From IMG/VR virus record IMGVR_UViG_3300023171_000045, positions 1 through 20,115 of that record: a stretch of DNA of 20,115 bases. One strand, written 5' to 3'. This document shows positions 14,904-20,115 of this stretch, piece after piece. The notes beneath the pieces are model-generated. The model had not been told where the DNA came from and made no database searches. It worked only from the letters and a program-made list of their open reading frames with translations. Position numbers and translations under genes: made by a program. The number at the start of each line of letters is the position of its first letter. Position 1 is the first letter of the stretch. Source of the stretch: a virus.

Positions 14904-16258
14904 TGACCTGGGAATACAAAGGCAATCTCAAGGGCCCTCGTGGTGAGCGTGGCACGCAGGGTCTCCCTGGTTTGAATGCTGAGGCGACTGATGCTGGTGT
15001 GGCCGCGTATGTGTCTGCTGATGTGTCGGCGACGTCGACTGCGGTGAAGAACCTTATCGGTGAGCTGACTGGTGTGAACCCGGAGACGTACGCGTATAAC
15101 GTGCACGAGGGCAACATGGGGATCATTCGTAACGCTCTGCGGAATGGGAACGCCCGAATTTCGGTGCATGGTTCGTCTACCCCGTACGGGCACTCGTCTG
15201 GAACCCCGTACCTGTACACGTCGTACACGGGGCGTTTGAACCGCATCATGGCTGGACGGTTTGGTCCTAAGGGGCCGGGGATGATGATCCCGTGGGAGTT
15301 TTACGTTCCCCCGTATGAGCTGCAGACGTTCAACCGCAACTACTTCTTCGGTGGCACGTATGAGGCGCGCCCGTTTGGTATTTACACGCATGGTGCGATC
15401 CGCATCACGGGCACTACGTCGTTCATTGGCGTGCGCGATGTTGACTGTGATGGTTTCCGTGTGATCTTCGCCGGACCTGTCGGGGGTGGCACTGCGACCG
15501 TTTCGGTTGATGGGGTTTCGGTGGGCACTGTGCCGACGTCGCCGGATACGACGGGGACGACGTTTACGAAGGAGTCGGGGTACGCGTTCGATTCGGTGTC
15601 TGGTACCGGGCAGGTGTCGGTTGTTATTCCGGCTGTTCCGAAGGGTGACCATACTCTGACGATTTCGCCGAACACGGTGGGTGGTGCGGCGGCGTTCACG
15701 GTTCTGTCGATCGAACCTTTGGTGCGTACCCGCCCGGGTGTGGTTGTGAGCAACCTGGCTTTGTCGGGGCAGTCGTTGGGGCTCGCGTCTTTGACTACCT
15801 CGGATACGTCGAATGGGTTCCAGGGCATGTCCGTGTCGATGGACGCGCCTCGAGCGCACCTGAACATTGGACAGTTCGGGACCATTGACTACATCGATCA
15901 GGTGCCGATTGCGACGTTCAAGACGAATCTTGGACGGTGGATTGACCGGTCACGTTCTGCGACACCTGTTGCGAATGGTGGGACGAAGATCGCGGCCGAC
16001 GCACTGCTGGTGGCGGGTCAGCCGATCAACGAAGCAGCGTACCCGGCAACATCGGGTATCCCGTTCTCGGCGTACACCACCGCCTCCTACGAGGTTGCTG
16101 CTGCCTACGATGCGCCTCTGTTGGATCTCACCGAACTTTTCGTGTCGTATGCGGCCGGTGTTGCGAAGGATCTGTACGCGGACGACCTGCATTTGAAGCC
16201 GATCGGTCACGAGATGATCGCGAAGGCTGTTGACCGCGTTGTGATGCTGGAGGTGTGA
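14903..16258 (+). CDS. Tail protein with SGNH/GDSL-type hydrolase domain
   Basis: 451-aa protein. A short collagen-like stub GPRGERGTQGLPG (11-23) leads to a hydrolase core. ISVHGSSTPYGH (86-97) fits block I with Ser 92 as nucleophile. NLALSGQSLG (284-293) resembles block II. YADDLHLKPIGHEMI near 425-439 supplies the Asp 427 / His 430 pair. Block III is degenerate (GQFGTID at 323-329 in place of GxND). Residues about 155-265 are a beta-rich insert (VIFAGPVGGGTATVSVDGVS) that may bind glycans. Likely role: deacylating or trimming a surface polysaccharide during adsorption. GGAG at 14893-14896 supports ATG 14903 over ATG 14891. The substrate cannot be deduced. Confidence 0.85.
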   Translation: MTWEYKGNLKGPRGERGTQGLPGLNAEATDAGVAAYVSADVSATSTAVKNLIGELTGVNPETYAYNVHEGNMGIIRNALRNGNARISVHGSSTPYGHSSGTPYLYTSYTGRLNRIMAGRFGPKGPGMMIPWEFYVPPYELQTFNRNYFFGGTYEARPFGIYTHGAIRITGTTSFIGVRDVDCDGFRVIFAGPVGGGTATVSVDGVSVGTVPTSPDTTGTTFTKESGYAFDSVSGTGQVSVVIPAVPKGDHTLTISPNTVGGAAAFTVLSIEPLVRTRPGVVVSNLALSGQSLGLASLTTSDTSNGFQGMSVSMDAPRAHLNIGQFGTIDYIDQVPIATFKTNLGRWIDRSRSATPVANGGTKIAADALLVAGQPINEAAYPATSGIPFSAYTTASYEVAAAYDAPLLDLTELFVSYAAGVAKDLYADDLHLKPIGHEMIAKAVDRVVMLEV

Positions 16259-16260
16259 CC

Positions 16261-17037
16261 GTGTACCCGAACGGTCGCGCACCCGCATCGGCGCTCGTCA
16301 ATGTCTTCGGTTGTCTCGCGTCCCCTGACATGGCCCGCCGTGTCGCCGCAACGAAACGTGACTACGAGGCGGAGGTTGGCGACGTTCTGATCGTCAACGA
16401 GATCTACCGCACCTACGACGAGCAGGTGTACCAGAAGGCGCGGTGGACTGCCCTCGGCCAGCCAGGGAACGCGGCAGCACCCGGCTACTCCAACCACGGA
16501 AACTGGGACGTGGGCGCGGTCGACTGGTCCAGCAACAACGTTGCCGCCCGCCGCTCGATCGCTCTCCGCTACGGGCTCGAGCATGACATCGCGAACGAGT
16601 CCTGGCATGCAACCAAACGCAGCGACGGCACCCGCCCCCTCCCCGAGCTCGCCGACTTCGGGCTGGCCGGACTCACCCCCACACCCATCCCGGAGGATGA
16701 CATGAACGAGCAGCAGCAGGCCACCCTCGACGCCATCGCGTGGACGGTTGGTCAGATCAAACCGCAGACCGACAAGCTGACCCGCATTGCGGTTGCCACG
16801 GACCTTGTGCTGTGGTCCACAACTGACCCGGAGCAGGGGCTTCGCAGGATGGTGGCGAACCTCACGTCGCTTATCCCGAAGGTGTCGAGCCTGTCTAAGG
16901 AAGCGGCTGAGGCGGAACTGGTCAAGGCCCTGTCGCCGTTCACCCAGACCACCGTCGCCGCACAGACGGTCGAGGCGGGCAAGCGGGTCGACGCTGCAGC
17001 AGCTGAGGTTGTCGCCGCACAGCCTCACCAGGTCTGA
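16261..17037 (+). CDS. Endolysin with M15 (VanY/L-Ala-D-Glu type) peptidase domain
   Basis: 258-aa lysin. The N-terminal domain (about 1-125) has GYSNHGNWDVGAVD at 75-88 with zinc-ligand candidates His 79 and Asp 88, and NESWH at 112-116 giving catalytic Glu 113 and ligand His 116, the M15 metallopeptidase pattern. It should cut peptidoglycan stem peptides. A Pro-rich linker (TPTPIPEDD, about 139-147) precedes a helical region (148-258) of unknown type, presumably for wall binding or oligomerisation. GTG 16261 has GGAGG (16249-16253) 7 nt upstream; GTG 16255 would be too close. No signal peptide, so a holin is expected. His-to-Asp spacing is two residues longer than in the usual SxHxxGxAxD. 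Confidence 0.9.
   Translation: MYPNGRAPASALVNVFGCLASPDMARRVAATKRDYEAEVGDVLIVNEIYRTYDEQVYQKARWTALGQPGNAAAPGYSNHGNWDVGAVDWSSNNVAARRSIALRYGLEHDIANESWHATKRSDGTRPLPELADFGLAGLTPTPIPEDDMNEQQQATLDAIAWTVGQIKPQTDKLTRIAVATDLVLWSTTDPEQGLRRMVANLTSLIPKVSSLSKEAAEAELVKALSPFTQTTVAAQTVEAGKRVDAAAAEVVAAQPHQV
16692..17037 (+). promoter_or_regulatory. Internal ribosome site and in-frame start for the endolysin C-terminal part
   Basis: GGAGG (16692-16696) lies 5 nt before an in-frame ATG at 16702, exactly at the junction between linker and C-terminal region. Translation from here would give a 111-aa protein starting MNEQQQATLDAIAWTVGQIK without the peptidase domain. Internal starts that yield free wall-binding subunits are known for endolysins such as enterococcal Lys170 and clostridial CD27L/CTP1L. 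Use of the start here is inferred, not shown. Confidence 0.55.
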
Positions 17038-17064
17038 TCATCGCCATTCTCGAAAGGTGGGCTG

Positions 17065-17352
17065 ATGGAAGCGATCTTCTCGTTCCTGTCGAACCCGGTA
17101 GTCAGAGACGTTGGGGCCGGCGCAATCGTCGTCCTGGTCGTGACGTTGATCATCACGGGCCGGTTGATTCCTTTGCGCACCCACACGCGGGAGATGACGG
17201 AAGTGCAAACTTCGCGGGACGCATGGAAGACAGCGCACGGAACATCCGAGGTCGCCAGGCAGGCATTACAGACGGAGAACTTCAAGCAGTCCGAAACGAT
17301 CCGTTACCTCACCCCACCAGCGCGAGCCACCGAACCATCCGGGGGTGCCTGA
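17065..17352 (+). CDS. Single-TM protein in the lysis cassette
   Basis: 95-aa protein with one clear membrane segment VGAGAIVVLVVTLIITGRLI (16-35), then a polar, probably coiled-coil region (TREMTEVQTSRDAWKTAHGT) and a Pro/Ala-rich end. AAAGGTGG at 17053-17060 supports ATG 17065. It starts 27 nt after the endolysin stop and overlaps the next gene by one base. Similar one-TM proteins follow lysins in many actinophages and may help holin timing or link membrane to wall, but I do not recognise a specific family. Confidence 0.78.
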   Translation: MEAIFSFLSNPVVRDVGAGAIVVLVVTLIITGRLIPLRTHTREMTEVQTSRDAWKTAHGTSEVARQALQTENFKQSETIRYLTPPARATEPSGGA

Positions 17353-17546
17353 TGTTTTGGCGACGCAAATCAGTCATAGACCTCGAAGACCTCGAGGAAG
17401 CACGTCAGGCAATCGCACGCGCGAACGAGTCCATCAAGCAGACGCAGCAGCGCGAACCGGAAGTGAACCAGTTGGTTATCGAGATGAAGAAAGCGGACCC
17501 GTTTGGTGCCGGTCTGATCCAAGCAATGGGGAGTAGGCACAAATGA
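17352..17546 (+). CDS. 64-aa helical protein of unknown function
   Basis: Starts MFWRRKSVIDLEDLEEARQA, an amphipathic helical segment, continues as a likely coiled coil, and ends with KKADPFGAGLIQAMGSRHK. It resembles small proteins common next to actinophage lysis genes, with a conserved ADPFG-type end, but I cannot give a function. The ATG is one base inside the upstream stop (TGATG), and the stop overlaps the next ATG (ATGA). Coupling on both sides supports it as a real gene despite its size. Confidence 0.72.
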   Translation: MFWRRKSVIDLEDLEEARQAIARANESIKQTQQREPEVNQLVIEMKKADPFGAGLIQAMGSRHK

Positions 17547-17905
17547 GTAACATCCTTGCCCAGTTCGATGACCTGAACGCGGTCCCGAATTTCATAGCGG
17601 GCCTGGTGTTCGTGGGGGCGCTCGCGTTCGTGATCATTTACGGCACGCAGTCGAAGTGGCGGACGTTCGCTCCAGGCCGGGCGCTCATGTACTGGGTGGC
17701 ATCGTTCGCGCTGCTGGTCCTCATGAACACCATCCACCTCGCAACCGGCCCGTATCCCGGGATCGAGTTCGTGCGCATCTTCGTGTACACCACCCTGCTG
17801 CTGTCGGTGTGGCGGCTGGTGTTCGCTCTCCTCGCGATCCTCCGTGATGGGGAACAGATCGACACGGAGACGTTCATCAAGAAGAAAGAGCCCGACAAAA
17901 AGTAA
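17543..17905 (+). CDS. Membrane protein with three TM segments (holin-like)
   Basis: 120-aa protein with hydrophobic segments at about 16-34, 48-66 and 76-100, short loops and a charged C-terminus ending KKKEPDKK. Size, TM count and place between endolysin and a second small membrane protein fit a holin or holin partner. The VYTTLLLSVWRLVFALLAIL segment is especially hydrophobic. ATG overlaps the upstream stop. Which of this protein and the downstream two-TM protein is the holin cannot be settled from sequence; actinophages often carry two. Confidence 0.78.
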   Translation: MSNILAQFDDLNAVPNFIAGLVFVGALAFVIIYGTQSKWRTFAPGRALMYWVASFALLVLMNTIHLATGPYPGIEFVRIFVYTTLLLSVWRLVFALLAILRDGEQIDTETFIKKKEPDKK

Positions 17906-17910
17906 CAGGC

Positions 17911-17935
17911 CTCGGAGTGTCACTACCACCCCGAG
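17911..17935 (+). other. Hairpin between the two membrane-protein genes
   Basis: CTCGGAGTG (17911-17919) pairs with CACCCCGAG (17927-17935) over 9 positions with a single A-C mismatch and a 7-nt loop. It begins 6 nt after the stop of the three-TM gene. No T-run follows, so it may be an attenuator or a message-stabilising element. The rest of the 93-nt gap holds only the ribosome site of the next gene. Confidence 0.45.
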
Positions 17936-17998
17936 ACCCGACCCGTCTGCAGACAAGTGACGTGAGCCTAGCCGCCACGCCCAACGAAAGGAATAGCA

Positions 17999-18244
17999 AT
18001 GAGCAACCCCACCGAGACCCCCAACGTCATCGTCCAGAACCCCACTGTCCGCAAGGTAGTCGGCAACGTACTCGGTGCCGCCACCCTGGCCCTGTCCATC
18101 GCAACCCTCGTGGACGGCGCGATCGAGGCCATCAACTACTCGGAGATCACTGGTCCTGCCGCGATCATCGTCGCCGGCCTGTTCGGCATCTTCCAGCTGA
18201 CCGTCACGTCGCCGAACGTTCCGACCGGTCGCCACGGAGCGTAG
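17999..18244 (+). CDS. Holin candidate with two TM segments
   Basis: 81-aa protein. A short polar N-terminus is followed by membrane segments at about 20-38 (VVGNVLGAATLALSIATLVD) and 50-70 (GPAAIIVAGLFGIFQLTVTS), then a short polar tail ending GRHGA. Size and two-TM topology are those of class II holins and of many actinophage holins. GAAAGGA (17986-17992) gives a good ribosome site for ATG 17999. It is the last gene before a structured non-coding gap with a terminator, fitting the end of a lysis operon. Distinct hairpin upstream suggests separate tuning from the three-TM gene. Confidence 0.82.
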   Translation: MSNPTETPNVIVQNPTVRKVVGNVLGAATLALSIATLVDGAIEAINYSEITGPAAIIVAGLFGIFQLTVTSPNVPTGRHGA

Positions 18245-18252
18245 AAAGAGCA

Positions 18253-18287
18253 AAGCCTCCGACCGCTGATCTGGCGGTAAGAGGCTT
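18253..18287 (+). other. Two-step hairpin after the holin gene
   Basis: AAGCCTC (18253-18259) pairs with GAGGCTT (18281-18287), and inside it ACCGC (18262-18266) pairs with GCGGT (18274-18278), separated by a 2x2 internal loop and closed by a 7-nt loop. The arms are perfect. It starts 8 nt after the holin stop and has no T-run. It may be a first-stage attenuator or a processing site ahead of the true terminator 67 nt further on. Confidence 0.6.
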
Positions 18288-18300
18288 CGTCTGCGCGTAC

Positions 18301-18312
18301 CCAGTGCACTGG
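18301..18312. repeat. 12-bp perfect palindrome CCAGTGCACTGG
   Basis: CCAGTGCACTGG equals its own reverse complement. It has no loop, so a protein-binding site on duplex DNA is at least as likely as an RNA hairpin. It lies in non-coding DNA with a second perfect 12-bp palindrome 5 nt away. Confidence 0.7.
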
Positions 18313-18317
18313 TCAGT

Positions 18318-18329
18318 AACCGCGCGGTT
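18318..18329. repeat. 12-bp perfect palindrome AACCGCGCGGTT
   Basis: AACCGCGCGGTT equals its own reverse complement. Its centre is 17 bp from the centre of the neighbouring palindrome. The two differ in sequence, so if they are operators they would bind different proteins or different half-site specificities. Confidence 0.7.
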
Positions 18330-18353
18330 CCCCACCATCTTAGCGCACCACCC

Positions 18354-18375
18354 GCCCCTTCGCCGGGGCTTTTTT
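18354..18375 (+). terminator. Intrinsic terminator closing the lysis cassette
   Basis: GCCCC (18354-18358) pairs with GGGGC (18365-18369) around TTCGCC, followed by six T (18370-18375). It stops + strand transcription 110 nt after the holin gene and 22 nt before the next ATG. The following bases CATGCCC then GAAAGG repeat the arrangement found after the portal-protease terminator. Confidence 0.85.
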
Positions 18376-18397
18376 CATGCCCGAAAGGCGGAGACAG

Positions 18398-18955
18398 ATG
18401 GCTGAGCCTGACAACGTGATGGGGCCGTTCTGGCCGTCCAACTGGAAAACCGGGTGGATCGCATGCCGGTACGTGACCGTGGACGGAACCCCCACCAAAG
18501 GCAGCGTGCACCTGTCACTCGTTGCAGGTCGTGGTGTCACTGAGGGCAACGACGAAACCGTCACACCCTCCGTCCGCACCCTCCAACTCATGGACGGGCA
18601 ACTGTACGGAGTCGGCGCTGAACAGAACAGCAACGGCGACTGGGTGATCGAATTCCCCGTGACGGACGACCCCGACGTGTCGCCGACCGAAAACCGGGTC
18701 CGGATGGTTGAGGACTTCGAAGGCGGCTCAATCCTCGAATTCAACCTCCCCAGCACAGCCACATTCGACAACCCGTGGTGGCCCGCAACAGACCTCACCG
18801 CCACCATCACCCAACCCGGCATCCGACTCGGCTCACTCTGGCTCGAACCAGTCGACCCACTCACCGACACATGGCCTGCACAACCCTCCTACATCCGCAC
18901 CGGAGATGGAGTCATTTTCGAAGACACGGGACGACTCGTCCGGATCGGAGCCTGA
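18398..18955 (+). CDS. Beta-rich probable tail/baseplate protein after the lysis cassette
   Basis: 185-aa protein with no catalytic motif. It shows repeated strand-turn units: IACRYVTVDGTPTKGSVHLS, RTLQLMDGQLYGVGAEQNSN, GDWVIEFPVTDDPDVSPTEN and VRMVEDFEGGSILEFNLPST. This resembles upper-baseplate or fibre-adaptor proteins, and its position just before a fibre gene supports that. ATG 18398 is preceded by AAAGGCGGAG; an ATG at 18377 is in frame but adjoins the terminator T-run and lacks a ribosome site. Six nt separate its stop region from the ribosome-site-to-ATG stretch of the fibre gene, so the two are probably co-translated. It could bind glycan directly. Confidence 0.75.
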   Translation: MAEPDNVMGPFWPSNWKTGWIACRYVTVDGTPTKGSVHLSLVAGRGVTEGNDETVTPSVRTLQLMDGQLYGVGAEQNSNGDWVIEFPVTDDPDVSPTENRVRMVEDFEGGSILEFNLPSTATFDNPWWPATDLTATITQPGIRLGSLWLEPVDPLTDTWPAQPSYIRTGDGVIFEDTGRLVRIGA

Positions 18956-18956
18956 C

Positions 18957-20087
18957 ATGGGCGACCTTGTAGACCTCGGATATATCGCCACCAACCCCGT
19001 CATCGACGCCGCCATCGCGACCACCACCGCCAAGGCCGCACTCGCCACCACCAAAGCAACCGAAGCCGCCGCATCCGCCGCTGCAGCTGCCGCCGTCCCC
19101 ACCACCACTGACGGACTCATCGCCGGGCGCATCAACGACCCCGCATCCGCCACCGCAACGGCACTATCAGCCACAACTCTTGCGGTCACCGCGGACGCGC
19201 TCGAGAACCCCGAGAGCGCTATCGCGAACGCGGTGAACCTTCTCATCACCGCTGCACTCGCAGGGTTCTCGCCCGACGATGTGCCGATCGTCGTGAACCA
19301 CGGAGCCAACGCGAGCTTCGCTCGCCCGACCTGGGCCGGGCCTGTCATCTGGCAGGGCACCGTGGAGCCGAACAACCGCATCGCCGGAGACTCTTTCTTC
19401 CTCGTCGAGACCGTCCCTGTGCCCTGGACGCCGCTCAGCATCCCAACCCTGCACACTTGGTACGACCCGACAGAGGCCGCGCTCAGCGGCGCGAACATCA
19501 CTTCGATCCCCGACAAGTCCGGCAACGACCACCATCTGACGACCGTCACGGGCGCGCCCACCTATAGCGCGACGGGCCTCAACGGTAATCCCGGCATGGT
19601 CCTGAACGGCTCATCCCGCATCAAGACGGCCGCATTCCCCGCGATGGGGACCGGGCCGCTGACGGTGTTCTTCACCGGACGCCACACTGCCACGGGCATT
19701 GCCTCGTTCTTCGACGGAATCGCTGCCGACAACAACCTGAGCGTTACCGCCGCCCCTACCTCTGCGCCTGCCGGCTACGGACTCGTGCGCGCGGGTGGGG
19801 CGGTGCAGCCTCCCGGAACCGGCGACACCCTCCCGCACGTGTTCTGCGCCGAGTTCAACGGGGCGTCGTCGAAGCTCTACATCGACGGCGTGCTGTACTC
19901 CTCCGGCACCACACTCTCCACCGATGTCGTCACAGGACTGACGCTCGGTGGACGAGCCGTCGCCACCAACCGGTACATCACCGGCGCGATCGGAGACTTC
20001 ATCCTCATGAGCGGCCTCGCCGACGTCGACACCTTCGCCAACGCCCACGACTTCCTCGCCGAGCGCAGCGGCGTCACGGTGGCCTGA
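18957..20087 (+). CDS. Tail fibre / receptor-binding protein with LamG-like C-terminus
   Basis: 376-aa protein. Residues about 15-110 are Ala/Thr-rich and helical (IATTTAKAALATTKATEAAA), likely a trimeric coiled-coil stalk. After NHGANASFARPTWAGPVIW and a linker, residues about 165-376 match a concanavalin/LamG-type sandwich: WYDPTEAA, IPDKSGNDHHLTT, NPGMVLNGSSRIKTAAF, LTVFFTGRH, SSKLYIDGVLYSSGT, LTLGGRA and ITGAIGDFILMSG. Such domains bind carbohydrate. GGAG at 18947-18950, 6 nt before ATG 18957, sets the start; the open frame extends upstream to 18708 inside the previous gene without support. The stop overlaps a following ATG. Confidence 0.83.
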   Translation: MGDLVDLGYIATNPVIDAAIATTTAKAALATTKATEAAASAAAAAAVPTTTDGLIAGRINDPASATATALSATTLAVTADALENPESAIANAVNLLITAALAGFSPDDVPIVVNHGANASFARPTWAGPVIWQGTVEPNNRIAGDSFFLVETVPVPWTPLSIPTLHTWYDPTEAALSGANITSIPDKSGNDHHLTTVTGAPTYSATGLNGNPGMVLNGSSRIKTAAFPAMGTGPLTVFFTGRHTATGIASFFDGIAADNNLSVTAAPTSAPAGYGLVRAGGAVQPPGTGDTLPHVFCAEFNGASSKLYIDGVLYSSGTTLSTDVVTGLTLGGRAVATNRYITGAIGDFILMSGLADVDTFANAHDFLAERSGVTVA

Positions 20088-20115
20088 TGCCCACGACCGC
20101 CACCGGAACCACCTA
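20087..20115 (+). CDS. Start of a further gene cut by the window edge
   Basis: ATG at 20087 shares its A with the TGA of the fibre gene (TGATG), the same overlap used several times in this window. Only MPTTATGTT can be read before the window ends. A real gene is likely from this arrangement, but nothing can be said of its function. Confidence 0.5.

Noticed and set aside
14849-15859. 336-aa open frame on the - strand opposite the SGNH tail gene
   Set aside because: Arg/His-rich, low-complexity translation typical of the antisense of a GC-rich gene. The + strand frame has clear hydrolase motifs, a ribosome site and tight coupling to its neighbour.
18301-18329. Palindromes as an attP or integration core
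   Set aside because: No integrase is in the window, no tRNA-like sequence is present, and the two palindromes differ in sequence.
17405-18511. 368-aa open frame on the - strand across the lysis genes
   Set aside because: It runs antisense through four well-supported + strand genes and the terminator gap, has biased Gly/Arg/His composition and no recognisable domain.
18708-18956. Longer start for the LamG fibre at 18708
   Set aside because: It would overlap the previous gene by about 250 nt, gives a Ser/Pro/His-rich shadow translation, and lacks a ribosome site; ATG 18957 has GGAG at 6-nt spacing.

Overview
The window is a GC-rich stretch of about 20 kb carrying the structural and lysis genes of a tailed phage or prophage with siphovirus (long, non-contractile tail) architecture. 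The gene types (P27-like TerS, portal joined to a MuF domain, HK97-type protease and capsid, M15 endolysin, a DUF732-like lipoprotein with an LTGC lipobox) and the GTG starts with strong Shine-Dalgarno sites point to a high-GC Gram-positive (actinobacterial) host. A Microbacteriaceae host is my guess, not something the sequence proves. No integrase, repressor, replication gene or tRNA is present, so lifestyle cannot be read from this window.

Layout on the + strand: packaging and head (54-6165) has small terminase, large terminase, portal-MuF fusion, an intrinsic terminator, prohead protease and major capsid protein. A hairpin and a 51-aa protein follow, then connectors and neck (6355-7877), with genes that overlap or nearly touch. 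Tail tube and assembly (7931-11217) comprise the major tail protein, tail assembly chaperones joined by a likely -1 frameshift at GGGGGAA, and a 638-aa tape measure. Tail tip and host-contact genes (11217-16258) comprise a Dit-like protein, a tail-associated protein, a minor tail protein with a fibre-type C-terminal module, a small beta-rich minor tail protein, and an SGNH-hydrolase tail protein with a collagen-like stub. The only gene on the - strand, a lipoprotein at 13980-14399, is set inside this tail block. The lysis cassette (16261-18244) has an M15 peptidase endolysin with a convincing internal translation start, then small membrane proteins including a two-TM holin candidate. A structured 153-nt non-coding gap ends in an intrinsic terminator. 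After it come a beta-rich protein, a tail fibre with a LamG-like C-terminus, and the first codons of one more gene cut by the window edge.

The genes would work as one late programme: package DNA, build and mature the HK97-fold head, join it to a tail of about 95 nm, bind and possibly trim surface polymers, and lyse the cell. The lipoprotein looks like independently expressed cargo (a moron). The observations most worth following are the antisense lipoprotein, the internal start in the endolysin, the frameshift site with its downstream stem-loop, the SGNH tail protein, and the structured non-coding gap between the lysis genes and the second set of fibre genes.
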